From Blastococcus sp. LR1 (GTDB lineage: Bacteria; Actinomycetota; Actinomycetes; Mycobacteriales; Geodermatophilaceae), in the NCBI RefSeq assembly GCF_020166105.1, contig NZ_JAIUJY010000003.1:124001-188000 (forward strand): a DNA stretch of 64,000 bases, in the 5' to 3' direction. The first letter of the stretch is position 1; the number at the start of each line of letters is the position of its first letter. The notes under the pieces are model-generated. The model did no database searches. It saw only the letters and a program-made list of their open reading frames with translations, and was not told where the DNA came from. The position numbers and the translations under genes are program-made. Shown here one piece after another: positions 15,290 to 23,272 of the stretch.

Positions 15290-16401
15290 ACGGCGACCGC
15301 GACCACCAGGGAGACCACCAGGGTCGGCACGAGCACCAGGAAGAGGCTGCCGGAGAACGGCGCGACGTCGAAGAGCGCGTAGCCCCCGGCGATCACCACC
15401 AGGTGGACAAGGAACAGCGCGTAGGAGATCTCCCCGAGGAACCGGGCCGCAGGGCCGGCCAGAACCCGCCGGGTGACCCCGTCGCGCTGGTTCCCGAAGA
15501 CCAGCGGCAGCACGAGCAGCAGGCCCACCGCGAGGTACAGGGCCTTGCGGAGCACGGCCTGCCCCGGCGTGGGAGCGGCCAGGTCGATCGGGCCGGCGAT
15601 CTGGCTGCTGGCGATCCAGAACAGGGCACCCGCGGCCGCCCAGCAGGTGGGCAGGCTCCGGCCCAGCTCGTGCGCCACCCGCACCGGCCCCCACGAGGGG
15701 GAGGAGACGGTCAGCAGCGCCAGGGCCAGGCCGGCGGCGAACCACCCGGCGTACGCGGGCAGCCAGAGGTCCGTCGCGCCGATGGTGGGCCGGCTGGTCC
15801 AGGTCCAGGCCGTCCACGCCAGGCTGCCCAGGGTCGCGGCCCCGAGTGCGACCAGCGCACGGACGGGGCGCCCGGGGCTCCTCCTGCTGAGGGCGACCAG
15901 ACCGGCGCCGACGAACGGGAGCACCAGGTAGAAGGCGACCTCGGTGGCCAGGCTCCAGGCATGGCTGAGCCCGTCCCCGAACCACCCGTCCCCGTAGTAC
16001 TGGGTGAAGGTGAGATGACGGATCCAGGTGTCCGGGCCCACCCCCTCGTTCCTCGGGAGCAGGAGGAGGGCCGCGGCGATCGTGAGCCAGTACGCGGGCA
16101 GGATGCGCAGGGCGCGTCGCCAGAGGTAGGCCGCGGTCCGGGGCGCCGGCCGCCCCTCGGCGGCCGCCTGGAACAGCGGGCGGGACAGCAGGAACCCCGA
16201 GAGGACGAAGAAGACGGCGACGCCGACGTCCAGCCGGGAGAAGGTCCGGCCGAGGACGTCGTCGCTGTGGTCCCCGCTCCAGTAGGAGGCGTGGTGCACC
16301 AGGACGGCCAGGGCGGCGACGGCACGCAGCCCGTCCAGGGCGGGGTAGGTGCGCTCGACTCGAGCGACCGGCCCGCCCTCCAGCGCCGCGGACGCGGTCA
16401 C
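15175..16401 (-). CDS. Acyltransferase 3 family membrane protein (OafA/YrhL-like)
   Basis: 408 residues with about 10 membrane helices. The family's N-terminal motif is present as YPALDGLRAVAALAVLVHHASY with the catalytic-type His, followed by VGVAVFFVLSGFLLSRP and RRALRILPAYW. Members transfer acyl groups (acetyl, succinyl, methoxysuccinyl) onto sugars on the outer side of the membrane. The C-terminus (YWLVERPLRRW) is typical, then a Ser/Ala-rich tail lies antisense to the end of aftD. From memory an acyltransferase (Rv0228) also sits near DUF3068 in mycobacteria. It is preceded by a methyltransferase gene with a five-base gap, so the two form an operon. Acylation of the AftD-built glycan is inference. 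Confidence 0.88.
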   Translation of the reverse strand: MTASAALEGGPVARVERTYPALDGLRAVAALAVLVHHASYWSGDHSDDVLGRTFSRLDVGVAVFFVLSGFLLSRPLFQAAAEGRPAPRTAAYLWRRALRILPAYWLTIAAALLLLPRNEGVGPDTWIRHLTFTQYYGDGWFGDGLSHAWSLATEVAFYLVLPFVGAGLVALSRRSPGRPVRALVALGAATLGSLAWTAWTWTSRPTIGATDLWLPAYAGWFAAGLALALLTVSSPSWGPVRVAHELGRSLPTCWAAAGALFWIASSQIAGPIDLAAPTPGQAVLRKALYLAVGLLLVLPLVFGNQRDGVTRRVLAGPAARFLGEISYALFLVHLVVIAGGYALFDVAPFSGSLFLVLVPTLVVSLVVAVAVYWLVERPLRRWRGLVADPASSTSKRASSAASATSTSV

Positions 16402-16405
16402 GGGG

Positions 16406-17125
16406 TCAGCGGGTCAGCTCGGCCACGACGACCGCGTGCGCGGTGTACAGCAGCCAGTCGTAGTCGACGTCCCAGACGGACTCGAGGGGAACCTGCTCCC
16501 AGCGGTTGGCCGGGCCCGTACGGCGCAGTGCCGACAGGCGGGTGAACCCGAGCTCGCCGGAGCGCAGCTGGCGGTCGAGATCCGGGTTGTAGCCCACGGG
16601 GAACGTGCACCACAGCCGCCCACCGGGAGCCAGGAGGGCGGTCAGCCGGGCGATCGCCCGGGCGGGCTTGTCGGGATCCCGCACGTCCTCGTCCAGACCC
16701 ACGTGCTCGAGCGTGCTGACGGCGAGGATCAGGTCGTAGGGCCCGGTCAGCGTGAGCTCGGCGACGTCCTCGTTGAGCACGCCCGGCGCCTGCTCGTACT
16801 TGTCCACCACCGTGTGCGCGACGTGCTGGTAGTGGGCCAGGACGTTGCCCACCTCGAGAACCCGCTGTCCTCCGGCGCCCGCCAGGACCGCCGCGGCAAG
16901 GGGGACCTCGACGGCCCGCTCGTTCAGCCAGGTCCAGTTGTAGGGATGGCGGAGGTAGGAGTGCACGGATCCGTCGTGGGCGAAGGTCGCCGTGGCCGGG
17001 CGTCCGGCGAGGGGCCGGCCCACGGCCCAGCGGGCGCCCCACGCGAGACAGTCGGTGAGCACCGGCAGGACGCCTCGGTTGCGCGTGTGACGCGCGACGC
17101 GAGCAGCGATCGTCGAGGCAGCCAT
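16406..17125 (-). CDS. SAM-dependent methyltransferase (class I, glycan-associated type)
   Basis: 239 residues. The SAM-binding segment is QRVLEVGNVLAHYQHV with the variant LEVGN instead of the usual GxGxG, as in several methyltransferases found in polysaccharide clusters. DLILAVSTLEHVGLDED and LLAPGGRLWCTFPVGYN form the post-motif strands. The start ATG 17125 has no strong Shine-Dalgarno. It lies five bases upstream of the acyltransferase gene on the same strand, consistent with joint decoration of an envelope glycan. The substrate is unknown. Confidence 0.78.
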   Translation of the reverse strand: MAASTIAARVARHTRNRGVLPVLTDCLAWGARWAVGRPLAGRPATATFAHDGSVHSYLRHPYNWTWLNERAVEVPLAAAVLAGAGGQRVLEVGNVLAHYQHVAHTVVDKYEQAPGVLNEDVAELTLTGPYDLILAVSTLEHVGLDEDVRDPDKPARAIARLTALLAPGGRLWCTFPVGYNPDLDRQLRSGELGFTRLSALRRTGPANRWEQVPLESVWDVDYDWLLYTAHAVVVAELTR

Positions 17126-17227
17126 GGTCGGCGATTCTAGGGGGCGCAGGGCACGAGATCGGCCGCACGACCGCAGCCGGTCACCGAGGAGGGTGACGCC
17201 GGGAAGGGCCCGGCGGCACCCGGGTGG

Positions 17228-17869
17228 TCACGACAGCTGGGGGCGCCGCTCCAGCAGGCCGACGACGACGGAGGTCGCGTCGTCGACGTCGTCCGGGAGC
17301 CGGTGGGTCTCCCCGTTCTCCACCCGCACGAGCATCAGCTCGTTGATGCCCCCGACGGCGGCGAGCACCAGCTGCCGGTCCACCGGGCGCACCTCGTCGG
17401 GGAGCTCGCGGGCCAGCCCGTCCGCGACCTCGCAGATCAGGTCGACGTAGCGGTCGAGCACCTCGCGCCGCAGCTCGCGCGCCCGGGGGCCGGCGGCCTG
17501 CACCTCGACGAGCGCCGCCCAGGCCACCGTCGGCCCGGCGGCGAGCGTCTGCAGGTAGGCCCCGATGCCCGCCCGCAGCCGGGCCCGCCAGGCCAGGCCT
17601 CCCGCCCGGGCCTGCTCCTGCGCCTGGCGAACGGTGTCGAGCACCTTGTCGTTGGCGCGGGTGTAGAGCTCGAGGAGGCACTGCTCCTTGTCCTGGAAGT
17701 GCGCGTAGACGATCGTCTTCGACACCCGGCCCTCGCGGGCGATGTCGGAGATGGTGGTCGCCTGGTAGCCCTTCTCGGCCATGCAGGTCGCGAGCGCCCA
17801 GAGGATCCGGCCGCGGCGGTGGCCGTCGTCCACCGCCGGGTCGTCGGTGAGGTCGACCAGCTTGTCCAT
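17228..17869 (-). CDS. TetR/AcrR family transcriptional regulator
   Basis: 213 residues. The helix-turn-helix covers about residues 20-66: RILWALATCMAEKGYQATTI, then SDIAREGRVSKTIVYAHFQDKEQCL. The C-terminal ligand domain is not diagnostic. It is divergent from an MFS transporter, with a palindromic operator candidate between them. A TAGAGT (17884-17879, minus strand) lies nine bases before the ATG without any Shine-Dalgarno, which suggests a leaderless transcript; the operator then covers the region just upstream of the -10. Autorepression and control of the exporter are the usual arrangement for such pairs and are inferred here. Confidence 0.9.
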   Translation of the reverse strand: MDKLVDLTDDPAVDDGHRRGRILWALATCMAEKGYQATTISDIAREGRVSKTIVYAHFQDKEQCLLELYTRANDKVLDTVRQAQEQARAGGLAWRARLRAGIGAYLQTLAAGPTVAWAALVEVQAAGPRARELRREVLDRYVDLICEVADGLARELPDEVRPVDRQLVLAAVGGINELMLVRVENGETHRLPDDVDDATSVVVGLLERRPQLS

Positions 17870-17888
17870 CGGCGAGGAACTCTAGTTG

Positions 17889-17910
17889 TGCATCACTGGT
17901 CGGTGATGCA
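17889..17910. promoter_or_regulatory. TetR operator candidate between tetR-like and MFS genes
   Basis: Arms TGCATCAC (17889-17896) and GTGATGCA (17903-17910) are exact reverse complements around a six-base spacer; the inner bases extend the symmetry with one mismatch. It is in the 61-base divergent intergenic region, 20 bases from either start. Confidence 0.75.
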
Positions 17911-17930
17911 TCTCATTCCCCGCGGCGGAA

Positions 17931-19292
17931 GTGTCGGGGCCCGCAGGGCGTCGTCCCCAGGTGACCTCTGCGCCCGGAACCCGCATCCCGGCCCGCGCGT
18001 ACGCGATGTGGCTCATCGCCCTGCTGGCGTACGGCGTGGCGGTGTTCCACCGGTCCTCGCTCGGGGTGGCCGCGGTCGAGGCCCAGGAGCGCTTCTCGGC
18101 CGGCGCGTCGGCGGTCTCGCTGTTCCTGGTGCTGCAGCTGGCCGTCTACGCCGCGCTCCAGGTGCCGGTCGGCGTGGCACTGGACCGCTTCGGCTCCCGC
18201 CGCATGATCCTGGCCGGCGCGGTGACCATGGCCGCGGGACAGCTGGTCCTGGCGCTGGCCGGCGACGTGCCGACCGCGATCGCCGCCCGGGTCCTGGTCG
18301 GCGCCGGGGACGCGATGACGTTCATCAGCGTGCTGCGGGTCATCTCCTTCTGGTTCCCCGGGTCGGCGGCGCCGCTGATCACCCAGCTGACCGGCATCCT
18401 CGGGCAGATCGGCTCGATCGTGGCCGCCTATCCGCTGGTGACGCTGCTGCACTCGACGTCCTGGCCGACGACGTTCCTCGGTGCCGCGGCGACCGGCGTG
18501 CTCGTCGCCGTCCTCGTGCTGGTGGCCCTGCGCGACGCCCCGGCCGGGACGCCCCGCCCGGTGGCCCCCGGGATGGCCGAGCTCCGGCAGGGGCTGCTGG
18601 ACACCTGGCGCGAGCCCGGCACCCGCATCGGCCTCTACACGCACCTGGTCACCCAGTTCTCCGGCACCGTCTTCGCGCTGCTGTGGGGCTATCCGTTCCT
18701 CGTGGTCGGCCAGGGGCTGACGCCGGGGACGGCGGCCGCCCTGCTCACGCTGCTGGTCCTGGTCGGCATGGGCGTCGGCCCGGCCCTGGGGCGGCTCTGC
18801 GCGCGCTGGCCGCTGCGCCGGTCGGTGCTCGTCTTCTCGATCCTGCTCGCGACGGTGACGGCGTGGACCGTGGTCCTGCTGTGGCCGGGGCGCGCGCCGC
18901 TGTGGCTGCTGGTCCTGCTCGTCGTCGTGCTGGGCACCAACGGGCCCGGCTCGATGATCGGCTTCGACTACGCCCGCACCGAGAACCCCGTGGAGCGGCA
19001 CGGCAGCGCCAGCGGCGTGGTCAACGTCGGTGGCTTCGTGGCCTCGCTGCTCACCATCCTGGCCGTGGGGGCGGTGCTCGACGTGCTCACGCCCGGGGGC
19101 TCCACCGACTACGACCTGGACGCCTTCCGGGCGGCCTTCTCCGTCCAGTACCTGTTCTGGGCGATCGGGCTGGCGGGGGTCATCCGCCATCGCCGGCAGC
19201 TGCGGTCCCGGCTCGCGCGCGACGGCGTCGTCCTGGCTCCGCTGCACGTCGCCGTCCGCGCACGGCTGCGGGGCGGCTCCGCGTACCGGTGA
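17931..19292 (+). CDS. MFS transporter
   Basis: 453 residues with 12 predicted helices. Between helices 2 and 3 the MFS signature reads GVALDRFGSRRMI. The first helix is YAMWLIALLAYGVAVFHRSSL, a sequence found in nitrate/sialate-like MFS proteins of actinobacteria; the substrate cannot be assigned. The GTG at 17931 is used; a later GTG at about 17959 is an alternative since the first 20 residues are polar and unconserved. It is transcribed away from the TetR gene across a shared operator, which suggests an inducible exporter. The C-terminus is basic. Confidence 0.85.
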   Translation: MSGPAGRRPQVTSAPGTRIPARAYAMWLIALLAYGVAVFHRSSLGVAAVEAQERFSAGASAVSLFLVLQLAVYAALQVPVGVALDRFGSRRMILAGAVTMAAGQLVLALAGDVPTAIAARVLVGAGDAMTFISVLRVISFWFPGSAAPLITQLTGILGQIGSIVAAYPLVTLLHSTSWPTTFLGAAATGVLVAVLVLVALRDAPAGTPRPVAPGMAELRQGLLDTWREPGTRIGLYTHLVTQFSGTVFALLWGYPFLVVGQGLTPGTAAALLTLLVLVGMGVGPALGRLCARWPLRRSVLVFSILLATVTAWTVVLLWPGRAPLWLLVLLVVVLGTNGPGSMIGFDYARTENPVERHGSASGVVNVGGFVASLLTILAVGAVLDVLTPGGSTDYDLDAFRAAFSVQYLFWAIGLAGVIRHRRQLRSRLARDGVVLAPLHVAVRARLRGGSAYR

Positions 19293-19372
19293 GTGCACCC
19301 GTCCGGGGCTTGGAACCGCCGGGACCGGGCCGGTACGGTCCGCGGTCGAGGTCCAGGAGAGCGGCGGGTGCG

Positions 19373-20116
19373 ATGAGTTTCGAGCAGGTGCGCAAGGACT
19401 GGACCACGCTGGGGGCGGAGGACCCGCTCTGGGCGGTCCTGGTGGACCCCGACAAGCGGGGCGGGCGCTGGGACGCCGAGGCGTTCCTCGAGCTCGGCCG
19501 GCGCGACGTCGGGGTCGCCCGCGACCAGCTGCGGCGGCTCGGTCTGCCGACGTCGTGGAACCGCGTCCTCGACTTCGGCTGCGGCGCCGGGCGGCTGAGC
19601 CAGGCGCTGGCGGAGCACGCCGGCGAGGTCGTCGGGCTGGACGTGGCGGCGCCGATGCTGGAGACGGCCCGCGGTCTGGACCGCAGCGGAGGCCGCATCT
19701 CCTTCGTGCTCAACGAGGACCCCGACCTCCGGTCCTTCCCCGACGGGCACTTCGACCTCGTCTACACCGAGCGCGTGCTGCAGCACCTGCCGCGCGAGGT
19801 CCTGGAGACCTACCTGACCGAGTTCGCGCGCGTGCTGCGCCCGGGTGGCGTGGCCGTCGTGCACTGCCCCACGCGACCGATGCGGACGGCCCGCGGCCTG
19901 GTGTGGCGGGTGGCCCCGGCACCGCTGATCCGCTGGGCGCAGCGCCGGTTGCTCGGCTACCCCGCGCCGATGCGGATGACCGGCGTCTCCGAGGAGCGGG
20001 TGGCCGGGCTGGTCGCCGTGCACGGGGCCGAGGTCGTCGAGGCGGCCGCGGTCGACGAGCCGGAGACGCACTGGCACGCCCGGCGCTACGTGATCCGGCG
20101 GCGTCCGGACGCCTGA
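19373..20116 (+). CDS. SAM-dependent methyltransferase (Methyltransf_11 type)
   Basis: 247 residues. Motif I is RVLDFGCGAGRLSQAL, followed by VVGLDVAAPMLE and the segment DLVYTERVLQHLP, then LRPGGVAVVHCP. The start ATG 19373 is preceded by AGGAGA about 12 bases upstream. The C-terminal 70 residues (MRMTGVSEERVAGLVAVHGAEVVE) are typical of the family. It stands alone between the MFS gene and the gluconate kinase gene. Substrate unknown. Confidence 0.85.
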   Translation: MSFEQVRKDWTTLGAEDPLWAVLVDPDKRGGRWDAEAFLELGRRDVGVARDQLRRLGLPTSWNRVLDFGCGAGRLSQALAEHAGEVVGLDVAAPMLETARGLDRSGGRISFVLNEDPDLRSFPDGHFDLVYTERVLQHLPREVLETYLTEFARVLRPGGVAVVHCPTRPMRTARGLVWRVAPAPLIRWAQRRLLGYPAPMRMTGVSEERVAGLVAVHGAEVVEAAAVDEPETHWHARRYVIRRRPDA

Positions 20117-20204
20117 CCCGAGCTGATCCGGCGGCCCGCGTTTGCCGCTCGGCCTCCGGGGCGAGCATGATCGCGCCCAGCAGCCGGACCGTCGGGGGAG
20201 TGTC

Positions 20205-21749
20205 GTGGACGTCGTCGTCGGGCTCGACTCGGGGACGACGGCCACGAAGGCGGTCACGGCGGGGATCGACGGGCGCGTCCGGGACGTCGCCAGCGTCGGC
20301 TATCCGCTGCAGGTGCCCGGGCCCGGCCGGGCGGAGCTGGACGCCGTCCGGCTGCAGGGCGCGGCGATCGAGGCCCTCGCGCAGGTCGCCGCCCGGGCGC
20401 GCGAGCGCGGGGACGTCGTCGTCGGCATCTCGCTGAGCGCGGCCATGCACGGGCTGGTGCCCATGGACGGCGCCGGGGTGCCGCGAGGGCCGCTGGTCAC
20501 CTGGGCCGACGACCGCGCCGCCGAGCAGGCCGCCGTGCTGCAGGCCGACGGCCGCGCCGCCGGGCTGCACGCGCGCACCGGCACCCCGGTGCACCCCATG
20601 TCGCCGCTGCTGAAGCTGGCCTGGGAGCTCGGGCAGGACCCCGACCGGGTCATCGGCACGCCGCGGTGGGGCGGGGTCAAGGAGCTCGTCGTGGCCGCCC
20701 TGGTGGCCGGCGCGCACGTGGTCGACCGGTCCTGCGCCTCGGCCAGCGGGCTCTACGACATCCACGCCGGGCGCTGGGACGACGAGGCGCTGCACGTCGC
20801 CGGCGTCGTGCCCGGCCAGCTCGGCGAGGTGCTGCCGACGACGACGGTGCTCGACGGGCTGACCCGCGAGGCGGCGACGGCTACCGGGCTGCCGGCCGGG
20901 CTCCCGGTGGTGATCGGCGCCTCCGACGGCGTGCTGGCCAACCTGGGCATCGGAGCCGTCCGCGAGAATGTCGCCGCCGTCTCTCTGGGCACCAGCGGCG
21001 CCATGCGCGTCGTCGTCCCTGCGCCGGTGGTCGATCCCGAGCGCCGGCTGTTCTGCTACGCCCTGACCGACGACCGCTGGGTCGTCGGGGGAGCCGTGAA
21101 CAACGCCGGGTCGGTCGTGCGCTGGGCCTCCCGGGCGATGGCCGACGACGGCGGGCCCGACCCCGAGGGCGAGGCGGCCGACGACCTCGACGCGCAGCTG
21201 CTGGCCGAGGCCGAGGGCGTTCCGGCGGGCAGCTCCGGGCTGCTCTGCCTGCCCTACCTGCTCGGCGAGCGCGCGCCCTGGTGGCGGCCCGGACTGCGCG
21301 GCGCCTATCTCGGCCTGCGCCGCGAGCACCGCCGTCCGCACCTGGTGCGCGCGGCGGTCGAGGGGGTCTGCCAGCAGCTCGCCCTGGTGGGCGACGCGTT
21401 CGCCGCCACCGGGCTGCCGGTGCGCGAGGTGCGCGCCACGGGAGGCTCGGTCTCCTCGCGGCTGTGGCTGCGGACGCTGGCCGCGGCGCTGGACCTGCCG
21501 GTGCGGGTCGCCGACTCACCCGAGGGCGCGGGGCTCGGCGCCGGCCTGCTGGGGCTGCACGCGCTCGGTGCGCTGCCCGACCTCGAGGCGGCGACCGAGC
21601 TGGTCGCGGTCGGCGATCCGGTGCTGCCCGACCCGGCCGACGTCGAGGTCTACGCCCGGCTGCGTCCGCTCGTCACCCGGTCCACCACCGCCCTGGCCGA
21701 CGTCCTCAGCACCCTCGACGGGCTCACCAGCCCGGACCGGACCGGCTGA
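20205..21749 (+). CDS. gntK: Gluconokinase, FGGY carbohydrate kinase family
   Basis: 514 residues. The N-terminal ATP-site strand is VVVGLDSGTTATKAV; the substrate region has SLSAAMHGLVPMD and TWADDRA; the second domain holds VIGASDGVLANLGIG, AVSLGTSGAMRV and ATGGSVSSRLWL. Phosphorylates a sugar acid, here most likely gluconate to 6-phosphogluconate, because a GntP permease gene follows after 19 bases. The GTG at 20205 is chosen because GGGGAG lies five bases upstream. FGGY gluconokinases are distinct from the small P-loop GntK of enterics. Xylulokinase is the main alternative, but the permease argues against it. Confidence 0.82.
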   Translation: MDVVVGLDSGTTATKAVTAGIDGRVRDVASVGYPLQVPGPGRAELDAVRLQGAAIEALAQVAARARERGDVVVGISLSAAMHGLVPMDGAGVPRGPLVTWADDRAAEQAAVLQADGRAAGLHARTGTPVHPMSPLLKLAWELGQDPDRVIGTPRWGGVKELVVAALVAGAHVVDRSCASASGLYDIHAGRWDDEALHVAGVVPGQLGEVLPTTTVLDGLTREAATATGLPAGLPVVIGASDGVLANLGIGAVRENVAAVSLGTSGAMRVVVPAPVVDPERRLFCYALTDDRWVVGGAVNNAGSVVRWASRAMADDGGPDPEGEAADDLDAQLLAEAEGVPAGSSGLLCLPYLLGERAPWWRPGLRGAYLGLRREHRRPHLVRAAVEGVCQQLALVGDAFAATGLPVREVRATGGSVSSRLWLRTLAAALDLPVRVADSPEGAGLGAGLLGLHALGALPDLEAATELVAVGDPVLPDPADVEVYARLRPLVTRSTTALADVLSTLDGLTSPDRTG

Positions 21750-21768
21750 ACCACCCGAGGAGGAACCC

Positions 21769-23217
21769 ATGCCCGAGGTCGAACCCGTCCTGAGCGCCGG
21801 GCCGCTGCTGCTGATCGCGGCGGCGGCGGTCGGCGTCCTGCTGTTCCTGATCATGAAGCTGAAGCTGCACGCCTTCCTGGCGCTGGTCCTGGTCAGCCTG
21901 CTCACCGCGCTGGCCACCCGGATCCCGCTCGAGGACGTCGTCACCACGCTGACCACCGGCTTCGGCAGCACGCTGGCCGGAGTGGCGCTGCTGGTCGGGC
22001 TCGGCGCGATGCTCGGCCGGCTGCTCGAGCACAGCGGCGGGGCGCAGGTGCTGGCCGACAGCCTCATCCGGCGGTTCGGCGAGAGGCGGGCGCCGCTGGC
22101 CCTCGGCGTCGCCGCGCTGCTCTTCGGCTTCCCGATCTTCTTCGACGCCGGGCTGGTCGTCTTCCTGCCGATCGTCTTCACCGTCGCGCTGCGGCTGGGC
22201 GGGTCGCTGCTGACCTACGGCCTGCCGGTGGCCGGCGCCTTCGCCGTGATGCACGCGTTCGTCCCGCCGCACCCCGGACCGGTCGCCGCCGCGGAGCTGA
22301 TCGGCGCGGACATCGGCCTGGTGCTGGTCTTCGGGCTCCTCGTCGGCCTGCCGACCTGGTACCTCGGCGGCTACCTGTTCGGCCTGTGGGCCGGACGCCG
22401 GTACGACGTCGCCGTGCCCGACATCCTCAGCGGCGGCAATGCGCTCGACGACACCCCGGACCCGTCGGTCGAGGGGACCTCGCCGGGCATCGCCTCGTCG
22501 GGGACCACCACGGCGACCCGGCCGGCGCCGCCGCGCTTCGGCACCGTCGTCGGCATCCTGCTGCTGCCGCTGGTGCTGATCTTCCTCAACACCGGGCTGA
22601 GCACCCTGGCCGCCAACGGCACGGTGGACGAGGAGTCGTTCGTCGTGCGCGCCGGGCAGCTGATCGGCGCGACGCCGGTGGCCCTGCTCATCACCGTGCT
22701 GGTGGCGAGCGTGGTGCTGGGGCTGCGGCGCGGGGAGAGCGGCGCCCAGGTGGAGTCGATCGTGAACAGCGCCCTGGGGCCGGTCTGCGCGATCATCCTG
22801 ATCACCGGTGCCGGCGGCATGTTCGGCGGCGTGCTGCGCGCCAGCGGCATCGGCACCGCGCTGGCCGACGTCCTCGGGGACATCGGGCTCCCGGTGATCG
22901 TCGCCGCGTTCGTGGTGTCGGTGCTGCTCCGCGTGGCTCAGGGCTCCGCCACCGTCGCGCTGACGACGGCGGCCGGGCTGATGGCACCGGTGGTGGAGGC
23001 GTCCTCCGGGCTGTCGTCGATCGACCTCGCGCTGATCGTCATCGCGATCGCCGGCGGCGCCACCGTGCTCTCGCACGTGAACGACTCCGGCTTCTGGCTG
23101 GTCAGCCGCTTCTTCCGGATGGACGAGAAGACGACGCTGAAGACCTGGACGGTGATGGAGACCCTGCTGGGCACTATCGGCTTCCTCATCGCCCTGGTCC
23201 TCAGCCTGTTCCTCTGA
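21769..23217 (+). CDS. gntP: Gluconate:H+ symporter, GntP family
   Basis: 482 residues with about 12-14 membrane helices. Family features are VALLVGLGAMLGRLLEHSGG, FFDAGLVVFLPI, MHAFVPPHPGPVAAAELIGADIG (shown in part: HAFVPPHPGPVAA) and the C-terminal HVNDSGFWLVSRFF. It takes up gluconate or related sugar acids with protons. A Shine-Dalgarno GAGGAGG stands just before ATG 21769. A polar insert (ILSGGNALDDTPDPSVEGTS) lies between the two halves. It forms an operon with the kinase and is closed by a hairpin terminator. Confidence 0.92.
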   Translation: MPEVEPVLSAGPLLLIAAAAVGVLLFLIMKLKLHAFLALVLVSLLTALATRIPLEDVVTTLTTGFGSTLAGVALLVGLGAMLGRLLEHSGGAQVLADSLIRRFGERRAPLALGVAALLFGFPIFFDAGLVVFLPIVFTVALRLGGSLLTYGLPVAGAFAVMHAFVPPHPGPVAAAELIGADIGLVLVFGLLVGLPTWYLGGYLFGLWAGRRYDVAVPDILSGGNALDDTPDPSVEGTSPGIASSGTTTATRPAPPRFGTVVGILLLPLVLIFLNTGLSTLAANGTVDEESFVVRAGQLIGATPVALLITVLVASVVLGLRRGESGAQVESIVNSALGPVCAIILITGAGGMFGGVLRASGIGTALADVLGDIGLPVIVAAFVVSVLLRVAQGSATVALTTAAGLMAPVVEASSGLSSIDLALIVIAIAGGATVLSHVNDSGFWLVSRFFRMDEKTTLKTWTVMETLLGTIGFLIALVLSLFL

Positions 23218-23237
23218 CCCGGCGCGCCGGAGGGGCT

Positions 23238-23262
23238 GTCCCAGCGGGCCGGCCGCTGGGAC
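23238..23262 (+). terminator. Hairpin terminator after gntP
   Basis: GTCCCAGCGG (23238-23247) and CCGCTGGGAC (23253-23262) form a perfect 10-bp stem with a five-base loop, 20 bases after the gntP stop and just before the next start. Confidence 0.75.
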
Positions 23263-23272
23263 CCTCAGGCCC

